Source: Spisula solida | Lineage: Eukaryota > Mollusca > Bivalvia > Venerida > Mactridae | Reading direction: 5' to 3' | Length of the DNA stretch: 64,000 nucleotides | NCBI GenBank assembly: GCA_947247005.1 | Contig: OX365956.1 | Location: 14,156,089-14,220,088, forward strand | Part shown: positions 56,801 through 64,000 of the stretch, in pieces | Layout of the letters: every line of letters begins with the position of its first letter | How positions within the stretch are numbered: the stretch's first letter is position 1 | Translations under genes and position numbers: made by a program | Notes under the pieces: model-generated | Seen by the model: only the letters and a program-made list of their open reading frames with translations | Told to the model about the DNA's origin: nothing | Databases searched by the model: none

Positions 56801-59800
56801 GGATTAATATTAAGGGATTTATAGCCCTTTATGTTTTTACATACATACATTTTGTCCTCGTCTGATGCAAATGTTACGGTCAAGCAGCATATCTGGGGGG
56901 TATTCATCACATCACATTCAGTGATATTTCTTGTTAACTCACCCGAGCACAAAGTGTTCAGTGTGAGCTATTTTGATCGCTCTGTCCATCGTCTGTCCGT
57001 CCATCGTCAACAATTTTGCAAACATATTTTCATAAACTACTTGGCTAATTTTTATGAAACTTCACTAGAATGATACTCCTTTAGCTTCCTAAGTCATATC
57101 ATGATTCGATAAAAACATGGCCACCAGGGTGCGGGGCTTGTTTTCTCAATAAGAACTTAGATTTAATTTTAATTTCGATTGGTTAAAAAACATGGCTGCC
57201 AGGGGCGGAGCTAGTTTCCATTATATGGCTTTATAGAAAACTTTAAAAATATTTTTCTCAGAAACTGCTGGCCCGATTTTAATATAATTCTATATGAATG
57301 TTTCTTGGCTGACCCTCTACCAATTTATTATTTTCATGTTGATGGTTAAAAAAACATGGGCGCCAGGGGCCGGTCATAGAAACTTTTAAAATCTCAGAAA
57401 CTGTTGGTCGGATTTCAACAAATTCCACAGGAATGGTTCTTGAGTGACCCTTTACTAAATTCCTAATTTCTGTGTTGATTTGTTGAAAAATGGTGGCTGC
57501 CAGTGTCTGGGCTTGAACATTTATACATAGGTAGACTAGACATTGTACTGAGGTGAGCGATCTTGGGCCATCATGACCCTCTTGTTTTTCTTAAGAGTGA
57601 TCATCCTTGGTGTGAACATATAATGCGTGTGTTATATGTAACTGTGTCAAGCAGTATTATTACGAGGGAATTCATCACATTCAGGGATTTTTCTTGTTAA
57701 GTCTCCTACCGGTTTTTGACCGGATGGGACTATATAGGTTGGCCCATCGTTCGTCAGTTAGTCCGTCAAAAAATCTGGATCCTGACATAACTAAAAGAGT
57801 TATGCTAGGTTTATGAAACTTGGTACGTGGATAGGGGGGCAATAAGGGGAGAATGCACTTCCAAAAATAGTTTGATCCCGAAACAAAAATTGTGGTTGGT
57901 ATGGCTTATAACCGGTAGGGGACTTATGTATTGCTTGCAATTCTTAATGACATGTTTTAAATAATTTGACCGTCGCATAATGTATAACAAAATGGCATAT
58001 GATTCAGTTACGTATTTTTGTATTGACGCAGCCCCAGGATGACATATGGAAACCAGATATATCGTTGTTAAACTCCTTCAAATCCTTCACCGGACTTGGT
58101 TCATCATATCTAAATGCAGAGATAAACAATCTTGGACACGTCCTATGGAAACCGTATCAGGTTAGTTAACGGTCCTCACTTTTTTCATGTTTTTAATAAC
58201 TTTATTTGATTGTGTATTCTAACGGAATGAATTGAAAAATACTTTGGTTTAGTTTGTAATTGTTGTCTGCAAACTTCGATATTTGAAAATGGGCCGGTTA
58301 TGTACACCTTAAGTGTGGGCCGTTCTGGTACATTTTTATTACTGGGCTGTTTATAGATAAGGATAAATAATCATAAGTTTTCAAGTCTTCTTCATCTTTT
58401 TGTATTTTATCAGCGGAGTTTTTAACTTGTTCTTCTTTTTTCTGTAGCAACTCGTTTCATAGCATTAGGTTGTCCACACCGTAACAATCACACGTAATAA
58501 TTGCTATTAGAGAATAAAACCCGTCCTGTATCGTACCGTACGTCAATACTTTGTCGACGGTATGTCTGTCTTTTTAGCTCATCTGTGACAGGGTGAGCTT
58601 TTGTGATCACTCCTTGTCCGTCCGTCCACAATTTGCTTGCGTAGACACTAGAGGTCACACTTTTGGCCTAATCATTATTAAACTTGGTAGCAATGATCAT
58701 CTCAACTAAATCTAGGTAAAGTTCGACATTGGGTCATCCGTGGTCAAAAAGTAGGTCACAAGGTAAAACTCATAGAGAAACCTTGTGTAGCAACTAAAGG
58801 TCACAATTTTGGCGTATCTTAATGAAACATGGTCACAATGATCATCTCATAAAACTCAAGAATTATATTGGGTCATCCGGGGTCAAAAACCAGGTCACAA
58901 AGTCAAATCATAGATTAAACATTGTATAGTCACTAGAGGTCACAAATTTGGCCTAATGTTTTTGAAACTTTGTCACAATGATTATCTTTACGAAATCTAG
59001 GTCACTTGTGATGTAGGTCATCTGGGGGTAAAAACTAGGTCACTAGATCAAATCATAGGAAATCCATGCGTTGTCGTTAGAGATCACCATTTTAGCCTAA
59101 TCTTTATTAAACTTGGTCACAATGATCATCACAATAAAATCTTAAGTCAAGAGCGATATTGGATCAAGAACTAGGTCAACTCACAGTGCTTGCATGCACA
59201 ATCGCCAACGTTTATATGGTTAAGACGCTTCATGTTAAGAGCCACACTCCAATGGTATCAGGCCCGTAGTATCAAGACGCGCCTGTCCGCTAGGAAGCGC
59301 TATAGCGTACGAAAAAAGGTATTTATGACCAAAACGTCTTTATGTACCTAGATCTAAGCGATTAAGCTCAGTGGTAACGCACTGGGCTGTCGATCCAGAT
59401 AACGTGGGTTCAATCCCTGGCATCGGAACTGGATATTTCTTAAATATTTATAATATTTCCCGCTATATCTGACCGTGTGGTCAGCAAAGTATCTGGAAGT
59501 GCCAGGACGCTTTGTGTCGGTGCTATACACTTAAACATAAAATAACCAGGCTGTCTATTCGAAATAAGAGCTAGGCGAACTTCTGCAGCGCCGGGCATGC
59601 CTGTATCTGATTCTCTCTCTTCATGGGCTTTCTCTCAGTCTGTCTCTCCGGTCAGTTCATGCTGTATATGCACTGGTAGAGGATGCACCTGCACCATTGT
59701 GACTGCAACACAAGATATAAAGTGTCTTTGAACGTGCGTTCGCATGAAAAAGGCGCTATATAAATCTGGTATATTTTATTTATTTACCTTACAAACAATA

Positions 59801-60626
59801 TTTGCTTCTTCAGGTTTTGGAATCGACATGTGCAATGTCCATCACGTATTTTCCATTTGACGTACAAACATGTGAACTTAAATTCAGTGCTTGGAGTTAC
59901 ACAGTTGCTGACGTAACAATGGAAATAATGGGACAAGGCATACAGCTGGATGAATATGTATCTAACCCCTTGTGGGATCTTGTTGAAACTTCGACCGATG
60001 AACAGATGTCGCATTTTGCGTCGACTGTTATATTTCAAATGAAGCTGAAACGTAGACCAAGATTTTACGTCATCACCATTATTATCCCTATAATATTACT
60101 GTCGATACTGAATATGTTTTCTTTTGTTATACCCGTGACGTCAGGTGAACGTGCAGGGTATTCTATAACAGTGTTTCTGTCACTTGCTGTATTCCTCACG
60201 ATTGTTTCTGAACTTCTACCACATAATTCTGAGCACACGTCGTTACTTGCCGTATATATTATGGTTGTTACTGGTTTGAGCACCGCGATCGTTATGCTCT
60301 GTGTAGTCCAGCTGCGTATCCTGTCTTGGAATGACACAGAAAAGCCTGTCAACAAATTTTACCAACTTTTTGTGAGGACCGATAATGTCTTGCACTGTCG
60401 CATATGCTGCAAGAACCCAATTACACCGATAGACGAAATGTCTTCAACACCAACTATCAATGACGAAAAGAAGGAGCTACCAACAACCAATTGGTTAGAT
60501 GTAGTCAATGCCATGGACTTCATATTCTTTCTTGTAACACTAGTCATTACGCTTGTATGTACAATAGCCATAGGAGTGATTGCTGTTAATAGTCAGTATG
60601 CGGAATACCAAACACCGGTAGTGTAA
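47707..60626 (+). CDS. Nicotinic acetylcholine receptor-like Cys-loop ion channel subunit
   Basis: Join 47707-47896, 51246-51370, 58032-58160, 59814-60626: 418 codons, phases 1, 0, 0, every intron GT-AG. It would be one subunit of a pentameric ligand-gated channel in the plasma membrane. Visible: N-terminal hydrophobic signal (about residues 8-22), loop D 'TQWNDEYFTW', loop A 'WKPD' (111-114), the Cys-loop C154-x13-C168, loop B Trp175, and four membrane spans (about 232-253, 262-283, 291-312, 381-405). M2 has Glu260 at -1' and Leu270 at 9', predicting cation selectivity. Loop C lacks the adjacent Cys pair of alpha subunits, so it is non-alpha by that test. The M3-M4 loop is only about 65 residues and carries 'HCRICCKN'. 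Shorter than the usual 450-500 residues because of that loop. Ligand and partners unknown. Confidence 0.9.
47897..48949. other. Intron 1, first part: unassigned
   Basis: Short - strand frames at 48337 and 48602 without domains. No repeat recognised until the family H element. Confidence 0.4.
48950..49427 (-). mobile_element. Family H hairpin element in intron 1
   Basis: It begins 'taacaagagtgccaaaatg' (reverse CTTGTT tail). It has two cores of about 160 bp ('ggaccataaccc', 'gatttggcctacaattgaa', 'ttagatattat', 'aagttcgaagat'), then 'gccgccgcccgtccgcc' and the head hairpin 'atacgtcccgttttcaacgg' 'gcgtata'. Confidence 0.8.
49547..50760 (-). pseudogene. DIRS/Ngaro-like retrotransposon pol relic, antisense in intron 1
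   Basis: Down the - strand: 'MKQFIDLLEVPIAEENTLGP' and 'VLCFLGIELVLD' (late RT motifs, 'FLGIELD'), 'MQSLIGVLSFASGVIYPGRP' 'FCRRL' (RT thumb), then RNase H: 'HDIQLYSDAAASVGFGCYF', 'LQLFPIIVALHIW' and 'CDNQAVVHILN'. These are the E.ypivlAl and cDN.avv.iin blocks of DIRS-type elements. After it 'IRGLAPEAKAESEPYLP' matches the linker, and 'LLHISQTGVAIHHVVF' may begin the tyrosine recombinase, which is cut off. Stops and frame changes throughout; inactive. Confidence 0.82.
50761..51245. other. Intron 1, last part
   Basis: Near 51130-51215, 'ggttgccatggcaacattac', 'attgaaaat' and 'ggcttcaaatcggtag' look like a decayed family B core. Otherwise unassigned. Confidence 0.45.
51246..51370 (+). CDS. Receptor exon 2 (loop D)
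   Basis: Acceptor 'tctgatttcag'. It encodes 'VIEFDEKTESLKT', the 'vDEk.q.L.t' strand, and loop D. Donor 'ctg|gtaagac', phase 0. Confidence 0.88.
51481..51780 (+). repeat. tRNA-derived SINE in intron 2
   Basis: Box A 'tttagctcaatggttagcac' and box B 'gggttcaaatcc' lie at tRNA spacing with a paired T-arm, but the acceptor stem does not close. A body without a tRNA counterpart follows. The + frame over it begins 'SLAQWLARLPSN', the familiar mistranslation of tRNA-SINE heads. The 3' boundary is approximate. Confidence 0.7.
51842..52188 (+). repeat. Family G hairpin element head and cores
   Basis: 'ttcgcccgcaaacaaagttt' 'gaaggggtata' forms a stem like the other heads. About two cores follow, of roughly 115 bp each ('gcaagtcac', 'gctctgtaac', 'tttcttac'). 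It is interrupted by the MITE at 52189. Confidence 0.6.
52189..52479. mobile_element. hAT-type MITE (291 bp)
   Basis: Ends 'caggggcgtagct' and 'agttacgcccctg' are inverted repeats of the common hAT type (CAGGGGCG). No transposase. The flanking 8 bp differ, so the target duplication has decayed or the ends are slightly off. Confidence 0.72.
52600..53240 (+). mobile_element. Family B element, diverged, three cores
   Basis: Head 'ccccgatggttttcaaccac' 'aggg', with part of it repeated ('ggttttcaaccacagggg'), then CGTC/AGTC-rich text. Cores with 'tctggatcctg', 'aagctaggttt', 'tatggttgctatggagac', and tail 'tgcaattctaagtgac'. Confidence 0.78.
53241..55190. other. Intron 2, middle part
   Basis: Mostly unassigned. 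At 54655-54745, 'ggttgacgacggtcacag' and 'gctcagatgagctataa' look like the hairpin end of another family A-like element in reverse. 54370-54400 has a family F-like 'gtgggttctgtacatcgtct'. Confidence 0.45.
55191..55308 (+). repeat. 59-bp tandem duplication
   Basis: Units at 55191 and 55250 starting 'ctgttgcctgt', with few differences. Confidence 0.9.
55309..55719 (+). repeat. Degenerate tandem cores
   Basis: 'gtagtttgttgaaatttgct', 'tggtgtgaatac', 'aaggctaccgt' recur two to three times between 55400 and 55680 at a spacing of about 110-115 bp. No ends identified. Confidence 0.6.
55720..56370 (+). repeat. Family A-prime cores, 5'-truncated
   Basis: Cores with 'aaaaaacatggacgccaggg', 'ctcagaaatggttggcccg', 'gatcctctactaaattc', ending 'actggtgagcgcgatacagg' and 'ccacttgt'. 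The end is family A-like but the core differs. Confidence 0.7.
56371..56636. other. Unassigned between elements
   Basis: Contains 'gggtgaaggtcactg' and 'aaggtcataaggcaaaaat', which resemble core fragments. No gene. Confidence 0.35.
56637..56939 (+). mobile_element. Family D element, complete ends
   Basis: Head hairpin 'atatcccccgatacatagtg' 'tatgggggctata', a single core with 'cgcatttcaacgaaactttg' and 'gatcagtaccaagtct', end 'attcagtgatatttcttgtt'. The next element begins at the following base. Confidence 0.82.
56940..57588 (+). mobile_element. Family A-prime element, complete ends
   Basis: Head hairpin 'actcacccgagcac' aaa 'gtgttcagtgtgagct', 'ccatcgtctgtccgtccatc', about four cores ('catggctgccaggggcggag', 'aaactgctggcccgatttt'), then 'gaggtgagcgatcttgggcc' and 'atgaccctcttgtt'. 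Confidence 0.83.
57640..57696 (+). repeat. Family D tail fragment
   Basis: 'gggaattcatcacattcagg' 'gatttttcttgtt' is the last 40 bp of family D. It is followed at once by a family B head. Confidence 0.7.
57697..57955 (+). mobile_element. Family B element, complete ends
   Basis: Head 'aagtctcctaccggtttttg' 'accggatgggact', CGTC/GTCCG tract, one core, tail 'gcaattcttaatgacatgtt'. It lies 76 bp before exon 3. Confidence 0.85.
58032..58160 (+). CDS. Receptor exon 3 (loop A)
   Basis: Acceptor 'ttgacgcag'. 43 codons with 'DDIWKPDISLLNSF' and 'NNLGHVLWKPYQ'. Donor 'cag|gttagt', phase 0. Confidence 0.88.
58572..59190 (+). repeat. Family A element in intron 3, tail lost
   Basis: Head 'tttttagctcatctgtgaca' 'gggtgagcttttgtgatcac', 'ttgtccgtccgtccacaa', then about four and a half cores ('ctagaggtcacaattttgg', 'cttggtcacaatgatcatct', 'ggtcatccggggtcaaaaac'). 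The CTTGTT end is missing. Confidence 0.82.
59350..59790 (+). repeat. tRNA-derived SINE next to exon 4
   Basis: tRNA-like head: 'taagctcagtggtaacgcac' with an anticodon arm 'ctggg' ctgtcga 'tccag' (GTC, Asp-like) and box B 'gggttcaatcc'; the T-arm pairs poorly. The body ends with 'ttgaacgtgcgttcgc', 'aaggcgctatataaat', a common SINE 3' end, and a TTTATT-rich tail at about 59772-59790. The exon 4 acceptor is at 59813. Confidence 0.78.
59814..60626 (+). CDS. Receptor exon 4 (Cys-loop to C-terminus)
   Basis: Acceptor 'ttgcttcttcag' ends at 59813. It encodes the Cys-loop, loops B and C, all four membrane spans and the stop TAA in one uninterrupted exon, unlike many vertebrate relatives that split the membrane part. 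An upstream in-frame ATG at 59802 precedes the splice site and is not a plausible start, since the exon needs the three upstream exons. Confidence 0.93.
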   Translation, partial: VLESTCAMSITYFPFDVQTCELKFSAWSYTVADVTMEIMGQGIQLDEYVSNPLWDLVETSTDEQMSHFASTVIFQMKLKRRPRFYVITIIIPIILLSILNMFSFVIPVTSGERAGYSITVFLSLAVFLTIVSELLPHNSEHTSLLAVYIMVVTGLSTAIVMLCVVQLRILSWNDTEKPVNKFYQLFVRTDNVLHCRICCKNPITPIDEMSSTPTINDEKKELPTTNWLDVVNAMDFIFFLVTLVITLVCTIAIGVIAVNSQYAEYQTPVV

Positions 60627-61010
60627 CGTAGTAACGTGGTGGCTGTGATCGTATAGTAAATCTCTGATTTTCAAAATGAGATAACAAATTTCTATTTTTT
60701 AACTATAATGTTTATGATATAATTATGTTGATTAATAAGTTCTTTTCACACTTTTACATTTCTCTTTTAAGCTTTTCAAATTCGATCTTACATTTCTGTC
60801 TTATAATTTCTTATTCTTCTGGGACTTGCATGACATTTTATAAGCTTGGAACTATGCACGTGCCTAGGTACACCTAACAATTTAAGTATAACCAATGGAA
60901 TGACTATTGTATTTTGATGGACTTTTCCAAGGTCTCCGATAACCAATCAATATGAATGTTAAAATGTATTATGTAAATTACTTAAAATTAGCATAAGTTG
61001 TTGTGCGACA
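60627..61010. other. Probable 3' UTR of the receptor
   Basis: AT-rich sequence after the stop. AATAAA-type signals are not clear before the family C element; one ('gaaaataaaatc') lies near 61463. The transcript end cannot be fixed. Confidence 0.4.
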
Positions 61011-61301
61011 TTTTTATGCCCCCGTATCGATAGATCGGGAGGCATATAGTGATTCACCTGTCCGTCCGTCCGTCCGTTCGTCCGTCCGTCCTGGTTAACC
61101 CAAATTGACCGTTACTTCTAGCATCTTTATGGCTTGCGACAAAGCTTCCAAACTTGCATGGATGTTGTATATGAACACTCTCCACACACCTGTATCACCT
61201 GACCCCATTTTGACCTTCACCTTGACCTAATTTTGGACTTAGACTTATTTATGGACAAGGCTTCCACAGGGGGATAAGCGTTTATTGAACGCAGTCTTGT
61301 T
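61011..61301 (+). mobile_element. Family C element, complete ends
   Basis: Head 'tatgcccccgtatcgataga' 'tcgggaggcata', a longer (CCGT)n run than in the other copies, the standard core, and the end 'gcagtcttgtt'. About 95% like 26085-26355 by eye. Confidence 0.9.
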
Positions 61302-61790
61302 CCTTATTAACTTCGCACGATGAAACAAAAGATACTTAGAATTTTGGCATGTTCTTTCATAATAATCCAGAGTTTGCATTTTATGCTTTGCTGTGCATAT
61401 TTCCATTCCCATTATGTCAGCAAGTACACTCTCACTCAACATGTATAACTAATATGAACTGAAAATAAAATCATTTTAATTAACAGTGTGTCAGGACGGC
61501 AAATAATCTTAACAAATAAAACTATTTAATCAAATTAAACATAGCAGACTACACTTAAACAATGCGTATAATTTATAAAACAATCATCAAAATCAACATA
61601 AACAGCACTGTTCAAGTGTCTTCGTAAGTTCAAGTTAACACTTTTTTAAATTTTAAAACACAATAATAATAGTAATAATTATTATATTAATAATAAGATC
61701 TAATAATAATAATCAACACTATTGTCAGACGTTCACTGTTCTCTGGGGTTCACGTGTCTTTGTAGTAATAGGAATACTTTCGCGAAATAT
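61302..61790. other. No gene seen
   Basis: AT-rich, with an (AAT/ATT)n-like patch near 61665-61710. Confidence 0.4.
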
Positions 61791-62700
61791 AACAAGAGGC
61801 CCTAGGTCGCTCACCTGTCGAACTTGACCTTGATTTTGTTCAGATGATCATTGTGACCAAGTTTCATAAAGATAAGGTCGAAATTGTGACCTCTAGTGAC
61901 TACAAAGGGTTTTTCTATGATTTGACCATGTGACCTAGTTCTTGACCCTGGATGACTCAATATCGATCTTGACCTAGATTTTGTTCAGATGATCATTGTG
62001 ACAAAGTGTCATAAAGATTAAGTCTAAATTGTGACCTCTAGTGACTACACAAAGTTTTTCTATTATTTGACCTTGTGACCTATTTTTGACCCCGGATGAC
62101 CCAATATCGAACTTTACCTACATTTTGCTGAGATGATCATTGTAACCAAGTTTCATAAAGATTAGGCCAAAATTGTGACCTTAGTGACTACACAAGGTTT
62201 TTCTATGATTTGACCTTGTGACCTAGTTTTTGACCCCGGATGACCCAATATCGAACTTGACCTAGATTTTGTTCAGATGATCATTGTGACAAAGTGTCAT
62301 AAAGATTAAGTCTAAATTGTGACCTCTAGTGACTACACAATGTTTTTCTATGATTTGACCTAGTTTTTGACCCCAGATGACCCATTATCGAACTTCACCT
62401 AGATTTGGTTGGGATGATCATTGTGACCAAGTGTCATAAAGATTAAGTCAAAATTGTGACCTATAGTGACTACTACACAAGGTTTTTCTATGATTTGACC
62501 TAGTGACCTAGTTTTTTACCCGAAATGACCCAATATCGAACTTGGCCTAGATTTTGTTAAGATGATCATTGTGACCAAGTTTCATAAAGATTAGGCTAAA
62601 ATGTGACCTCTAGTGTCTACACAAGCCAATTGTTGACGGACGACGGACGAAGAGTGATCACAAAAGCTCACTCTGTCACTTTGTGACAGGTTGGCTAAAA
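61791..62700 (-). repeat. Family A element, full-length ends
   Basis: Left 'aacaagaggccctaggtcgc' 'tcacctg', about six well-preserved cores (period about 135 bp). Right 'caattgttgacggacgacgg', 'gtgatcacaaaagctcac', 'tctgtcactttgtgacag' and 'gttggcta'. The terminal hairpin has one change (ggTTGGct for ggTGAGct). Confidence 0.88.
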
Positions 62701-62724
62701 ATAAGTTCATCATGTTCCAACGAC

Positions 62725-62963
62725 GAAATCAACCAGCGATGGGAAGTTAAAAATTGTTCCTTATCTGCGAAGTATGGTATGGTTGTAAGTTGTAACCAAC
62801 AACCAGCGACGTGATGTCGAAAGTTGTTCCATATCTGTGAAGTATGGTATGGTTGTTACCAACAACCAGTGACGTGGTGTTGAAAGTTGTTCCATATCTG
62901 TGAAGTATGGTATGGTTGTTACCAACAACCAGTGACGTGATGTTGAAAGTTGTTCATATCTGA
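62725..62963 (+). repeat. 63-bp tandem repeat, about 3.7 units
   Basis: Unit 'accaacaaccagtgacgtgg' 'tgttgaaagttgttccatat' 'ctgtgaagtatggtatggtt' 'gtt'. The first unit is the most diverged. Confidence 0.9.
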
Positions 62964-63182
62964 ACTAAGTATAGACCTGCCGGGACAGACGCGGCATTAA
63001 TCCAATTGAATAAATGTACTTTGATGTCCTATATTGTGAGTTAAGTAAACACATGTTACTATAATCGGACAAAGATAAATTGGCCGGGCTATAAATAGTA
63101 CCAGAACATAAACATTCTTGTTTATCTTTTGCACCTGAAGTAAAGTAATCAGGCGAATTAAATGCAACACTATAACCAATGA

Positions 63183-63275
63183 GGAAATAGCTCAGTCAGT
63201 AAAGCGCAAGCTCCAGTCGCAACAAAGGTATATTTTATTATGCGCGAGTTCGAATCCAACTCATTCTGGTACATG
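63183..63275 (+). other. tRNA-related sequence (+)
   Basis: 'aatagctcagtcagtaaagc' (box A-like) and 'gcgagttcgaatccaactc' (box B with paired T-arm), but the anticodon region carries about 20 extra AT-rich bases and the acceptor arms do not pair. SINE head or pseudo-tRNA. Confidence 0.5.
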
Positions 63276-63394
63276 TATTTCTAAAAGAATATAATTCGTT
63301 TATTTAGTTTTTTTTCGTTTGTTTTTTTCTTTATATACTTTGTAGTTTAAAAGTGTTGAGAAAATGAAAATAGAAAGAAATATGATAAAAAATA

Positions 63395-63485
63395 GACAAT
63401 AAATGGATTCGAACCTGCCTACAAAAATTGCATACCTGGTAAATCATCTATAGACTGACGCGTTACCACTGAGCCACTGGGGCTA
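63395..63485 (-). other. tRNA-related sequence (-)
   Basis: On the - strand 'agtggctcagtggtaacgcg' and 'gcaggttcgaatcc' are separated by a longer than normal interval. No closed acceptor stem. It faces the + copy at 63183 in inverted orientation. Confidence 0.5.
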
Positions 63486-63559
63486 TTGGAGAAATGATTG
63501 CCCCATTATGATGTCTTCCAAGTTTTCCGGTTAATTAGATGTGAAGGTCACTGTTGTGT

Positions 63560-63995
63560 TTATTTACTATTTAAGAAATAAAAATCTGTTCGCGTTTATT
63601 GTCCGTGAATAAAACACGGGCAGGAGTTCGGATGCGGAAAAATTAAATCACGAGTGCGTAGCACGAGTTATTTAATTTTCCGCATCCGAACGAGTGCCCG
63701 TGTTTTATTCACCGACAAAATACAAGAACAGAGTTTTTATTTCGATTCTAAATACGATAATATCCCGCACTATTTAACTGCGCGCATTCCATTTTCACCC
63801 ATTTGACATTGAACATAATTCCACGCTGAAATTGAGTGGCCTATTAGCTGGTACAATTACCGCCCTCGTTAATGAAAACGACCTTCGTAATTTTCTGAAG
63901 GAAAAAACACATTTTAAACATTGAAACAATTTTAATAACACGAGTATAGTGTATCTATGTCATGAAATGAACAATTTAAATGAATTGATTATCAG
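63560..63995 (+). repeat. Palindrome-bearing dispersed repeat, copy 2
   Basis: Reverse complement of 5600-6030. Core palindrome 63605-63712 with about 49-bp arms and tip 'cgagtgcgtagcacgag'. The repeat may continue past the window end. Confidence 0.88.
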
Positions 63996-64000
63996 ATATT

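Noticed and set aside
56417..56952. Overlapping - strand ORFs
   Set aside because: They run across family D and neighbouring repeat cores; same text occurs in other copies with stops.
59802..59813. ATG at 59802 as the receptor start
   Set aside because: It lies in the splice acceptor region, and the ligand-binding domain is encoded by three in-frame upstream exons.

Overview
This is non-coding-rich animal nuclear DNA that looks like a bivalve mollusc, probably a heterodont clam or mussel. The inference rests on eukaryotic GT-AG introns, AT-rich sequence, an expanded-type Cys-loop receptor gene, Penelope-like and DIRS-like retroelements, and dense arrays of 'ggtcacaatg / aaacttgg / gacctag' repeats ending in (CCGT)n and a hairpin. 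I associate that repeat style with bivalves, but the species cannot be fixed from sequence alone.

Only one gene looks intact. It is a nicotinic-acetylcholine-receptor-like Cys-loop channel subunit on the + strand, with four exons between 47707 and 60626 (418 codons). All four exons join in frame at consensus splice sites. Its introns are filled with repeats: an antisense DIRS/Ngaro-like fragment in intron 1, several hairpin-headed elements in intron 2, and a tRNA-derived SINE ending about 25 bp before the last splice acceptor in intron 3.

The other protein-like signals are decayed. They are a Ty3/gypsy pol 3' end (2876-3172 +), a hAT/ZMYM-like transposase remnant (4001-4834 +), a DDE-transposase-like pseudogene with stops (8370-10541 -), an adjoining frameshifted F-box/LRR gene (10528-11237 -), two Penelope-like reverse transcriptase relics (37321-38935 - and 40940-42290 -) and the DIRS-like relic (49547-50760 -).

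Most of the rest is repeats. At least seven dispersed families share one plan, named here by letter. One end is a GC-rich hairpin, often followed by a (CCGT)n-like stretch. The body is one or more 100-165 bp cores. The other end is CTTGTT. Family A has the hairpin AGCTCAC/GTGAGCT; B has AGTCCCC/GGGGACT; C has TATGCCCCCG; D has ATATCCCCCG; H has ACGTCCCG/CGGGCGT; F and G share the hairpin end only. One family C copy has an empty-site counterpart inside the window, and several copies sit end to end. Other structure includes long palindromes, TIR-type MITEs with TA, TTAA or 8-bp target duplications, minisatellites, a 0.88-kb near-identical direct repeat, and a segmental duplication whose two copies carry different insertions.

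Layout: 0-5 kb repeats plus gypsy and hAT relics; 5-8 kb palindrome and unassigned DNA; 8-11 kb transposase and F-box pseudogenes; 11-19 kb direct and tandem duplications; 19-25 kb mostly unassigned; 25-36 kb nested hairpin elements, minisatellites and a segmental duplication; 36-43 kb Penelope relics; 43-47.7 kb tandem arrays and MITEs; 47.7-60.6 kb the receptor gene; 60.6-64 kb repeats.
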